From NCBI GenBank assembly GCA_021234155.1, contig JAJEKV010000039.1, positions 3,164,001 through 3,228,000 of the forward strand: 64,000 nucleotides of DNA, given 5' to 3'. Below the pieces are notes generated by a model. The model did no database searches. It had not been told where the DNA came from and saw only the letters and a list, made by a program, of their open reading frames with translations. Made by a program: the position numbers and the translations under genes. This DNA comes from Isoetes taiwanensis. Lineage: Eukaryota > Streptophyta > Lycopodiopsida > Isoetales > Isoetaceae. Numbering within the stretch: position 1 is the first letter of the stretch; each line of letters opens with the position of its first letter. Positions 25,081 to 33,322 of the stretch are shown here, piece by piece.

Positions 25081-28000
25081 AATCGAGACCCCTCATGCAC
25101 CTCAGGTAGGTCTGACTGAAGTAGTCAGACTCTTTTGCCCAGTTACAGGTAATAGTTTGTCCCTTGTTATCTTTTAGCTTGCAAAATTTCCACAAGTTCC
25201 ATAGGGACATGAATATCTGAAAAATATCATTTGGCATGAAGACCCACTGGTTGAAATCTTTCGGATGCTTACCACGCATGGTAACTTCAGCCAAAGCCAG
25301 ATAATGCTGGAAACAACAAGAAGTTAGTCTTGAATGCCATTTGGTAAAGAAATGGCGCCGTGGCGCCATTTAATGAGGAAATGGCGATGGCGCCACGGCG
25401 CCATTTCCTCACCAAATGGGGCCACGGCGCCATTTGCTAATCTTGCCAACAATTACAACAGTATGTACCTTGTATGGTTCTGAGCGTGACTGCCCGCATC
25501 CCGATGGATCAGGCTTCCCGCAGAGAGCATACTGGTGCCGCAGTTGGGTTATGTTATCAATGAAGGGCTCCTTGAAAATAGTCTTGGCAGCGATATCATT
25601 GACTTCACAGCTAAGCTGCAGACATTCTTGCTCGTTGACTGTGCCAGATAAGACTCGGCAATTCCGTTCCAGATAAATCTTTGACATTTGCTCTTGGGAC
25701 TTTTCGGTGCCGAGTCTTCTATATACAAGCTGAGCAGGTAACTGAGTGATTGCCATTCACTATGTAATAGTGCATCCCCATGAGGTCATCCTCGGTTTTC
25801 CAAGGGGCCAGTTTGTTTGTGATGGGATTGAATGGAATCACATCAGCGGGAGTGAACACTGGATGTGGGTCTCTCTGAAAGGACTCCACTAACGTTTTGA
25901 CGTGCTCCATATTCCTTGGCCTAGATGTCAGATTTGGTGGCCCTTGATATAGTTTGAACACGTCTATCTTTTTTATGAATGTGATGCCCAGAGGAAAAAG
26001 ATGCTGGTGGTCATAGATTTTTTGTAGTGTTATCTCTGCCGTCTTTTCCTCTTCTAACATTTCCACCTTAAGATTTGCAGGCACCTCGAGCAAGTGCTGA
26101 GCTATTCTTAAAGTAAGCTTACGCTCTGGCTTCTGAATGGCGACCCTTTTGGGCGGTGTGCCTGCAGAATCCTGGATATGTGATGGGCTTGCAGGAATGT
26201 CACCACCACTTCTGGCCTGCGCGTCGCTCCTCTCCGTCCGTCTTGGACTTCCAGCAGGACTAGGAGTCTGAGTCTGTCTTCTTTGCTTTTTAGGTGTCCT
26301 ATCCTTCTCATAGATCTCTAGCCTGTGCTTCTTCTTCTTCTTTTTCCCTTCTATTTCCTCTGTCTCCCCTTCTCTTCCCTCCTTTTCCTGTCCTGCCTTT
26401 CCTTCCTTCTGCCCTTTCCCGTCCCTTTTCTTTTCTTTCTTTTCTTTCTTTTCATTCTTTTCTTTCTTTTCCTTCTCAGGATCTTTGTGATCCTTTCTCT
26501 TAACTTTCCCCTTGCCCGCCGCCTTTCCTTCCTCAGTTTCTTGGCCAACATCCTCAGTAGCAGATAAGGAGTCTTTTTCGGCTGCAGTTGCCTCCTTAGT
26601 TTGTCTTGTCTTCTTCCTGCCAAATGTCCGAAGCCAGGCCGTGTCCACATTGCCGGGTAGTTTCTGAGCGGCTAATGCCTTGACAACGAATGAAGGCGAG
26701 TTTTTCGACTCGTTCATATGATTGCGAAGAATCATATAGCCCCTCAAAATTTCTCCTGGACCTTTGATGTCAGCTATGGCAGCGCCCAGCCTTGCTTCTT
26801 CGCCGATCCAGCTACATTTGCAATACTAGCAGACATTATAGTGGGATCATAAAACTTCCAGTCCACATAGTAGACAATTATTCTCTGCTGCATAATGTCC
26901 TCAAGGACCACCCGGAGCCAATCATCACGATCGCTCTTGGTAACCACCTTCATGTTGACCAAGATACCTGGCTGGTAAATTCCGGCTGATTCTCCGGACA
27001 TCTCCTTTATAAGCAGGCAGAGCTCTCTTCTGCAGTCTCCTTTCGAGCCTGTAGGAGCAGAGGTGCTCACCCGCATTATTTCCATGCACCAGCTCATGTC
27101 TACCAGCATGATTGTCTGGTCAGATTGAAATTGTGGTTCCAATGTAGCTGCAACAAAGAGGCATCAGTAACAGCAGCAAACGAACAAGCAAGACCAGACG
27201 AGTAGGCATGGCGCCATTTGCATCTGAGTCCAATGCATAAACACATGGAAGCAGTTTGAATGCATTTCCCTGCGTTTGGTCGCAGAGGCCTCCACCCAGT
27301 CCGAGCCCCTCCCCTTCGCAATATTCGAGGAAGATGGTTCGAAGGAGAGTGGCTCTGACTGGGTAGAGGCACCTGCGACCCGTAGGAGAATGCACTAGAG
27401 AACGCAACACAATAAGAAGCAATCTACCAAGCAAATGGCGCGATGGTGCCATTTGCTTGGTAGATTGCTCCTTATTGCTAATACATATGTGAATGCTTCT
27501 ATGTGTTTATGCACTGGACTCAGATGCAAATGGCGCCATTTGCATCTGAGTCCAATGCATAAACACTGCAACCAGCGCTCCTTAGGGATGCAGTTCGAAT
27601 GCATTTCCCTGTGTTTGATTGCAGAGGCCTCGACCCAGTCCGAGCTTCTCCCCTTCGCAATATTCGAGGAAGATGGTTCGAAGGAGAGTGGCTCTGACTG
27701 GGTCGAGGCACCTGCAACCCGTAATAGGAGACATGGAAGCATTCGAGATGCATTAGCTCTATTGACAGGAATAGAGAACGCAACACAATAAGAAGCAATC
27801 TAGCAAGCAAATGGCGCAATGGCGCCATTTGCTTGGTAGATTGCTTCTTATTATTGCTAATGCATATGCGAATGCTTCCATTAGTATCCAAATGGCGCCA
27901 TGGCGCCATTTGCCAACAACAAGACCCTAAAGTAAGCTCAGGCATCCAAATGGCGCCATGGCGCCATTTGCCAACAACAAGACCCTAAAGTAAGCTCAGG

Positions 28001-28433
28001 CATCCAAATGGCGCTATGGTGCCAATTGCCAACAACAAGACCCTAAAGTAAGCTAACATGCATCCAAATGGCGCCATTGCCAACAACAAGACTCCCTAAA
28101 GTAAGCTACCAGGCATCCAAATGGCACGGTGGCGCCATTTGCCAACAACAAGACCCTAAAGTAAGCTAAGACATCCAAATGGCGCGGTTGCGCCATTTGG
28201 AACAAACAAGAAACAATGCAAGTAGATGACATACCTGTGCCTTGCGGGGTGCTAGCCGCTGTCTCCACAGTCTGAGGAGCTCTAGAATTGTCGATTTCCA
28301 TTTCGAGCGCCTTGATTTTTGCCCAGAAACTGGTGTGTTGCTTGAAGAGGTAAGGCGCTGAACTGTAGGGAAATGGCGCCAAAAAACACTGAAAAAAGAG
28401 GCCAAAAAAAGGTTGCTCGAGGCGCTGGGCCAT
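23761..28433 (-). CDS. ParB-like / DNA-methyltransferase-like fusion gene, spliced, with frameshifts
   Basis: Reads minus. Exon 1 (28433-28235) starts at ATG and ends at a GTATGT donor. Intron 1 (28234-27148) ends TTGTTGCAG. Exon 2 (27147-25469) has a conserved region with MLVDMSWCMEIMR, a 90-residue Lys/Glu-rich linker with likely nuclear signals, and a ParB-like domain with YYIVNGNHSVT, comparable to the ParB motif around GxHR. Intron 2 (25468-25307) is GT-AG, in phase. Exon 3 runs to a stop at 23761 and ends in a Rossmann-type methyltransferase motif (VFDCGSFGRASL, then CIVFESDP). Frame changes lie near 26800, 25735 and 25085. In phages and bacteria ParB and DNA-methylase domains occur together; here the whole sits in a plant intron-exon gene. 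The N-terminal function is unknown, and catalytic competence is doubtful because no clear DPPY-type motif is seen. Confidence 0.7.
25350..25431. repeat. Cluster of GGCGCC palindromes in intron 2
   Basis: Five GGCGCC cores (25354, 25362, 25389, 25397, 25426) lie in a 162-base intron, each in an ATGGCGCC or GGCGCCAT context. Confidence 0.9.
25409..26747 (-). other. Lys/Glu-rich linker and ParB-like domain of the fusion gene
   Basis: Part of the second exon. The linker at about 26560-26290 is a low-complexity run of KEKK units ending in KKKKKKHRLEIYEKDR and TPKKQRRQ. The ParB-like part follows: a segment with RIAQHLLEVPANLKVEML, then a PVFTPADVIPFNP stretch, then NGNHSVT at 25743-25760. A one-base frame change follows directly, after which AQLVYRRLGTEK continues the family pattern. 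This supports an indel in an otherwise collinear gene. Confidence 0.7.
27148..28234. repeat. Intron 1: long palindromes and a 58-62-base tandem array on AAATGGCGCCATTT
   Basis: Three long inverted repeats, each centred on the motif: 27411-27476 (about 29-base arms), 27503-27566 (64 bases, one mismatched pair) and 27787-27852 (about 29-base arms). A block of some 250-300 bases is duplicated (about 27210-27470 and 27525-27845). From 27887 to 28200 a unit of about 60 bases, reading CATCCAAATGGCG...TTTGCCAACAACAAGACCC, repeats five or six times. Confidence 0.9.
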
Positions 28434-29541
28434 GGAATAATTTAAGGGCTAAACTTAGCTATTTGGCGATTTTTTAGCACATTTTCAAAAAACATTGGCT
28501 AAAGTAAATGGAAAAACTTGGGAAAAAAATAATAATTTTAGCTTAACTTTTTTCGGGACTGCACCAAGCCTGGAGCTCTTTAGCCAAATGCTAGAAAGTA
28601 AGAAAGTGAAATTTTGTATTGTTTAGCTAAACCATAGAAACTTTTAGAATGAATTTCGGACCAGTTTAGCTCATATCATTCTAGTTTATACGAAATATAA
28701 AATTAGTAATTTAGTTTCCTAGCATTAAATTAATTTGAGTCATAGATTTGCTAGTTAGCATTACTTTAGAATGTTTTCACAAAGAAAATCACTAAAATAA
28801 GTGGAAACAATTGAAAAATAAGTATAATAATTTGGTTTAATAATTTCCGTTGGCCACGCCATAGAAATTTTTGGGATGATGTTTAGGTTAGTTTAGCTAA
28901 ATGCTAGAAAGTATGAGAGGAAAAATATGTAGAGTTTAGCTAAACCACAGAAAGTCTTGGGATTAATATTGAGCAAGTTTAGCTAAAGTCATTCTGGCTA
29001 ATAAGAAATATGCGATTAGTAATTTATTCTCTGCGCTGGGCGCTAGGCACTGGCGGCTAAGCGCTAGGTGCTGGCGGCTGGGCACTGGTCGTTGGCGGCT
29101 AAGATCGAGGCGCTGAGAGCTGGAATCAAAAGCGAAAAAAGCAAATGAGGTCCTCCAGAAACAATGAAGCGTAACTAACTTTGGCCGTTGGCTGTCTGCT
29201 GTACCACAGGCGGCCAACTAGGGCCCATGGCGGTCCAGGCGCCCATGCCCGCCCATGCCCGTGGCGGTCCAGGCGCACATGCCCGCCCAAATTTGAACTT
29301 TCAAATTCGAATATTTCCCGCCTTTCCGCCCGCCCGCCCAAATTTGAACATAAAATTTAAAAATCCCGCCCGTAATTTGAAAACTTGCCACCTGTGCAAA
29401 TTTTAACATAAAATTCAAAATTCCCGCCCGTAATTTGAAATTTGACTGTCACCTGTGCAAATTTGAATCGTCCGCTTCTTTAAAATTGTACTTTGCATTT
29501 AAAGCTTTGTCTTTGTCGCCGTTCTCCCTCTTAAAGTGACC
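28434..29541. promoter_or_regulatory. Shared upstream region of two divergent genes
   Basis: It lies between the ParB-like gene (minus) and the Arg-rich ORF (plus). TTTAGCTAAA palindromes recur at about 28620, 28890, 28935 and 28975 within a two-copy repeat (28583-28710 and 28880-29015). 29030-29100 is a GC-rich GGCGCTGGCGGCT-type run. 29347-29400 and 29405-29462 are a 58-base tandem duplication. E2F-type sites lie next to and within that duplication: TTTCCCGCC (29314-29322), ATCCCGCC (29363-29370) and TTCCCGCC (29421-29428). Confidence 0.6.
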
Positions 29542-29700
29542 ATGGTACGACGCAGACGTTTTCGTGCACGGTTCAGGCGCTTTCGAATCCGCCTGCTCGT
29601 TTCAGCTGCCGCTCGCATAAGGCGCGCGGCTTTTCTCAGGCGCCTAAGCAGAAACTTTGCAAGGCGCATGCGTGCTGTCAGGCGCTTTCTTCTTGGATAG
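29542..29700 (+). CDS. 52-residue arginine-rich (protamine-like) small ORF
   Basis: The ORF begins MVRRRRFRARFRRFRIR and ends RRFLLG, then TAG. It has 21 Arg in 52 residues (40%), no Lys, no Asp and no Glu. The spacing RRFR / RRLSR / RRMRAVRR suggests basic helices able to bind nucleic acid, like protamines or small viral core proteins. Arg codons are mostly CGC and AGG, in a GC-rich island within AT-rich flanks. It is preceded by CCTCTTAAAGTGACC and E2F-like sites and is divergent from the ParB-like gene. Whether it is expressed is unknown. Chance is the alternative, but the composition is extreme. Confidence 0.5.
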   Translation: MVRRRRFRARFRRFRIRLLVSAAARIRRAAFLRRLSRNFARRMRAVRRFLLG

Positions 29701-30690
29701 GCATATTCACCCCTTATTCCTTAATCTACACTGTACGTAAAGTTCCTCGTTTGTGGGGTATGCAAGTACAAAATTTGCTATACTGTATAACAAGATTCGC
29801 AAAATACTATAAGATTTCAAGCGGAATGCTATATGGTGTTGATTTCGTACGTGCAAAATACAATTATGAGGGCTCTCGCTGCCCTACGTCACCCCCCATG
29901 TGAATATGCACCCAAACCAAAGGGGGTTTAAGGGGGATTTTAATTTAAATGTGTTGGACCCATTGGTTGTGTTAATTAATGTCAATGGTATTTATATATT
30001 GGTTGTTAATGTCAATGGTTGTTATGTGTTGGGGGATTTAATTTTTATACGTTGGATGTTAATGGTTTGTGTTGCAAAAAAAAAAAAAAATTGGCCCCTT
30101 CGGAGCCCTAGGGACGTCGCCCCCTCCCCCCTGGTGTGACAAAAATTTTAGAATTCAAACCAGAAAAAAACTAGAATTCATTTGAAGCTTTCATCACCTG
30201 TAGCTTTTGAATTTCATCAAATAGAACATAAGTAAAAGTTACCATAAAGATAGAGCAGATTGATCCCATTATTCTGAAAGTCATAAAGTTTGCAACACCC
30301 ATACACAAACATTTTTCAACTGGAATTTAACAGCAGCCTTTGGCCTCCATGGATTCTTGTGGTGAGAAACCAAAGTGGGAAACTTTTCTGCTTGTTAGCA
30401 CAAGGATCTAGAAGCCTTGGAATTTGCTTAATAACTGCCTCAAAATCTAAAAATGCATAGTAATTTTTTGCAAGCTTCATTCGGAATGAGCCATAAAACA
30501 ATATCCAATAGCGCAATCCTATATTAATCAGCTGGTAGGATGTGAAAGCCTACCAAACCCGGCCGAAAAATTGTTGTTTTAGCATAGATAACTTAACCAA
30601 ACATATCCATATCATAGACTATCACAAAGATCTCGGAGAGAGCTTTCCAACGCAATAAAAATCATCTGAAACAGAGCTCTGGATCAAAAG
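29701..30690. other. Intergenic DNA with an A-run
   Basis: No gene is seen. A15 at about 30077-30091 follows an AT-rich TGTTAATGTCAATGGTTG-type repeat (29965-30060) and could be the tail of a short retroposed sequence. The rest shows nothing recognisable. Confidence 0.4.
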
Positions 30691-30747
30691 TTATGATAAG
30701 AAATGTGTTGCCGGCGGGGAAACTGCACTACATGCGCCCTTCATGTG

Positions 30748-30868
30748 CCCATTATGCACCACACACACAAAAAGAGGGCTTTTGTTGGAGCCATTGGTTG
30801 TTGACCATTATGCACCACACGCACAAAAAAAGGGCTTTTGTTGTGAGCCATTGGTTGTTGACCATTGA
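30748..30868. repeat. Two-copy tandem repeat of about 60 bases
   Basis: The unit CCATTATGCACCACAC.CACAAAAA..GGGCTTTTGTT..GAGCCATTGGTTGTTGA occurs twice in a row. Confidence 0.88.
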
Positions 30869-30879
30869 AAAACAAAGGC

Positions 30880-31020
30880 TAAAATCAATGGCTCAGAAAT
30901 GGTGCACTCTAGATGTACGCATTAGTACATCCATTTGAATACATCACAAAATCATAGGAAAACCTTAGTGAAAAGCGTACAAAAATACAAAGAAAACCCC
31001 CTGTTATTATGCTACATATT
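30880..31020 (+). repeat. Dispersed repeat, copy 1
   Basis: A sequence through GGTGCACTC, GTACATCC.T.TGAATACA and ATCATAG.AAA.CC to TTATTATGCTAC has a diverged counterpart at 63538-63670, same orientation, 32 kb away. It is probably a short interspersed or terminal element. Confidence 0.65.
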
Positions 31021-31312
31021 CTTCTTGGCGCTCAGTTCTTGGCGAATTCATATCTGCTGGGATCAGCTTGTTTTTCTTGTTCCATCTACTGCTCCAGTAC
31101 AACATACCACTATGGATCTATCTAATATCAAGTAAGTCCACTATTTCTGGTAGGAATTATGTTTTAGTGCTGCCATTTATATAGCGTGTTCAAATGCTAA
31201 AATTCATACTGCTTGGACACTAAGAGCCTTGCTTTCAATTGCAAAGTTGGCATGGGGTGCCCATGTTATGCATGCCTGCTCTTATTGACACATATACAAC
31301 AATGGGAGCAAG

Positions 31313-31835
31313 AATCCCATCGATCCGAGACATCGGATCGCCATTCTAGAATGGGACGAGCATGCATGTTTTGCATGCATGCGGGCGGCGCATGCCCATT
31401 CTGGTTGGGAGTTCGCTATTTTAGGCGCGTTTCTGCATCAACATCTCATCGGCGCTTCCTCTTCTCTCAGCAGTACCTTATTCTCTTTGAATTGTTTCCC
31501 GGCGGGGAGGGCTTCTTCTGCTTGGTTTGGCCAATTGGCGTTTCTTTCTTCTTGCTGTCCTTTTAGGCCTTTAGCCTTCGGATCCTGTGACCTTAGGCCC
31601 TCGATCCTAGTTTGTAAGGAAGTCCTTTGGTATTCGGGCGGTTTGTTGGTTTCATCGCGAGTCCCATTCTAGAATCCCATCGATCCGAGACATCGGATCG
31701 CCATTCTAGAATGGGACGAGCATGCATGTTTTGCATGCATGCGGTGGCGCATGCCCATTCTGGTTGGGAGTTCGCTATTTTAGGCGGCGTTTCTGCATCA
31801 ACATCTCATCGGCGCTTCCTCTTCTCTCGTGATAC
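31313..31835 (+). repeat. 158-base direct repeat built of palindromes
   Basis: The copies at 31313-31470 and 31672-31830 are nearly identical. Each contains CGATCCGAGACATCGGATCG (8-base stem), CCATTCTAGAATGG (perfect palindrome) and GCATGCATGTTTTGCATGC. GAGTCCCATTCTAGAAT also recurs at about 31660 and 32320 after GGGCGGTTTGTTGGTTTCAT. Confidence 0.9.
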
Positions 31836-32049
31836 CTTATTCTCTTTGAACCCACCCTCCCCCCTTCTTTGTTATTGTATTTTTATCGCGTGGCACGCGG
31901 CGAATCAGCCCCTCCACTCGGGAGGTTTGTTTTGTCTTGTTGTTTTGTTGGTGATGTGCGTGTACGGGTTAGCGGCGGCATCTGTTTTCGACTTTTCCAT
32001 TCGTGGGTTTTGGGAGCGATTTTTATGCCTTACGTTTGTCCAAGCCCCT

Positions 32050-32130
32050 TGCCGAAGGCTTATCACTAGGGTTTTTCCTCGAAAACCCGAAAGGGCGGGG
32101 TTTTTTAATCCCGGTGATAAGCTTTCGGCA
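32050..32130. repeat. Nested hairpin, 17-base outer arms
   Basis: TGCCGAAGGCTTATCAC (32050-32066) pairs with GTGATAAGCTTTCGGCA (32114-32130), 16 of 17 positions. The 47-base loop holds GGGTTTT/AAAACCC, CCCGAAAGGG (a GNRA-type tetraloop if RNA) and GGG/CCC pairing just inside the outer arms. Confidence 0.8.
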
Positions 32131-32374
32131 GGTACACTAGCCCAGTCTCTATTAGCATTGTATTTTGTTGGGGTCCAAATGATATAATTGGATTTTCCCT
32201 TTATTTTTTATGGGTAGTTCGCATGTGTGCGGCTACCCACTATCCACCATTGTAGAAAATCTGCTGAGATGAATGAGAAGTAAGTCTAAGTCGGGCGGTT
32301 TGTTGGTTTCATGCGAGTCCCATTCTAGAATGCATAACATAGGCACCTCGTGTAGATTTTGTGATGGAGCTAAG

Positions 32375-32600
32375 CCAAATCGCGCCATGGCGCCATTAAT
32401 CTGGAATGGTGCACTTGGATCAAATGGCGCTAGGGCGCCATTTTGTTCCAAATACACCACTAAAATGGTGTATTGGTCTAAATGGCACCATGACGCTATT
32501 TGGTCGAAATGGTGCACTTTGTTGAAATGGTGTAAATTTGGAGCCAAATGGGCTCCGAATTTACACCAAAATTTGTTTTTTGTACTAAACGGCGCCAGTT
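32375..32600. repeat. Second cluster of GGCGCC palindromes
   Basis: Cores lie at 32389, 32434 and 32591, with decayed copies (ATGGCACCATGACGCTAT) between. GGTGTAAATTTGGAGCC faces GGCTCCGAATTTACACC around a short loop. The motif style is the same as in the ParB-like gene, which suggests that 23.5-32.6 kb has one origin. Confidence 0.75.
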
Positions 32601-32689
32601 TTGCTTGTTTATTTCTTGTTTTTCGTCTATTTCATATGTTCTAAAAAGTGTCACCTTGCTTGATTGAAACAAGTTCAATTTTTCCCTGT

Positions 32690-33183
32690 ACAACCTATTC
32701 GTCGGAAGGACAATTGTTGCCCGTGGCCATATTTTGAATAGAACCACTCTTCATGGCAAGGAAATAGATCCTTCAAATGTGGCAATTGAGGTCACGGAGT
32801 CCGTGATCCCATCGACGGAGCTTCCAGTCCCCTGCGAAGGGGCAGATAATATTGGTGAAGCAGTAGGCACATTCATTCAGTGGCCTAAGAGGGATGTAAA
32901 ACATGTTGAGTGCCCCTCAAGTGAAGATATGTCTTCAACATCCCTCAATTTGCCCTCTTCAGAGAGGATTCATCTAGTAGTCCACCATCTGCCAGTAGCC
33001 CGCCGGACATCAGTTTCACTGCTCACTGTGGTGAACCAAGCAAGACAGCAACAAATGAAGAAGACGAGATAGTAGAGGAGATTGGAGGTCATGAGAATCT
33101 AGGTGCCCGTCTTGGTCTCAGGTTGTTTAAGCCTGAAGATGAGACAGTCTACTACTCCAGAACAGATCTACTTGGTTTGCCAT
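32690..33183 (+). pseudogene. CACTA-type protein fragment (DUF8039-like)
   Basis: DUF8039 is found in proteins of plant CACTA transposons; its function is unknown. The reading is NRTTLHGKEIDPSNVAIEV, then LPVPCEGADNIGEAVGTFI and WPKRDV, matching the H...g..v.V and lgeAvG.fv.WPk pattern. Then comes a Ser-rich stretch and, in another frame, EEIGGHENLGARLGLRLFK and YYSRTDLLGLPCYI. It is cut by the remnant 5' LTR of the next gypsy element. Confidence 0.6.
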
Positions 33184-33275
33184 GTTACATCCTTCACTCC
33201 CGAATTCTCCTGTTAGATCCAAGGGTCCTCACAGAGGGTTGTCTTGCAGGCGTTCCCGAACCCAGACCCCAAACA
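33184..33275 (+). repeat. Truncated 5' LTR of the Athila/Tat-like element
   Basis: 33204-33275 is almost identical to the last 72 bases of the 3' LTR (56303-56374; one T/C difference) and ends CCCCAAACA. Weaker similarity reaches about 33184. The first ~500 bases of the LTR, including its promoter, are missing. Confidence 0.85.
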
Positions 33276-33276
33276 C

Positions 33277-33294
33277 TGTTGCCGCTGCCGGGTC
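33277..33294 (+). promoter_or_regulatory. Primer binding site, tRNA-Asp-like
   Basis: TGTTGCCGCTGCCGGG begins one base after the LTR. It matches the tRNA-Asp PBS of Athila/Tat elements (TGGCGCCGTTGCCGGG) at 13 of 16 positions. Confidence 0.65.
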
Positions 33295-33322
33295 TGATTC
33301 AATTTTCCTTTCTTCTGTCGCC

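Noticed and set aside
26294-26567. Plus-strand ORFs rich in Leu/Phe/Ser opposite the ParB-like gene
   Set aside because: Shadow of the Lys/Glu codons of the linker on the minus strand.
31213-32187. ORFs of 97-186 codons across the duplicated palindromic block
   Set aside because: The repeated block explains their similarity and no domain or codon pattern supports coding.
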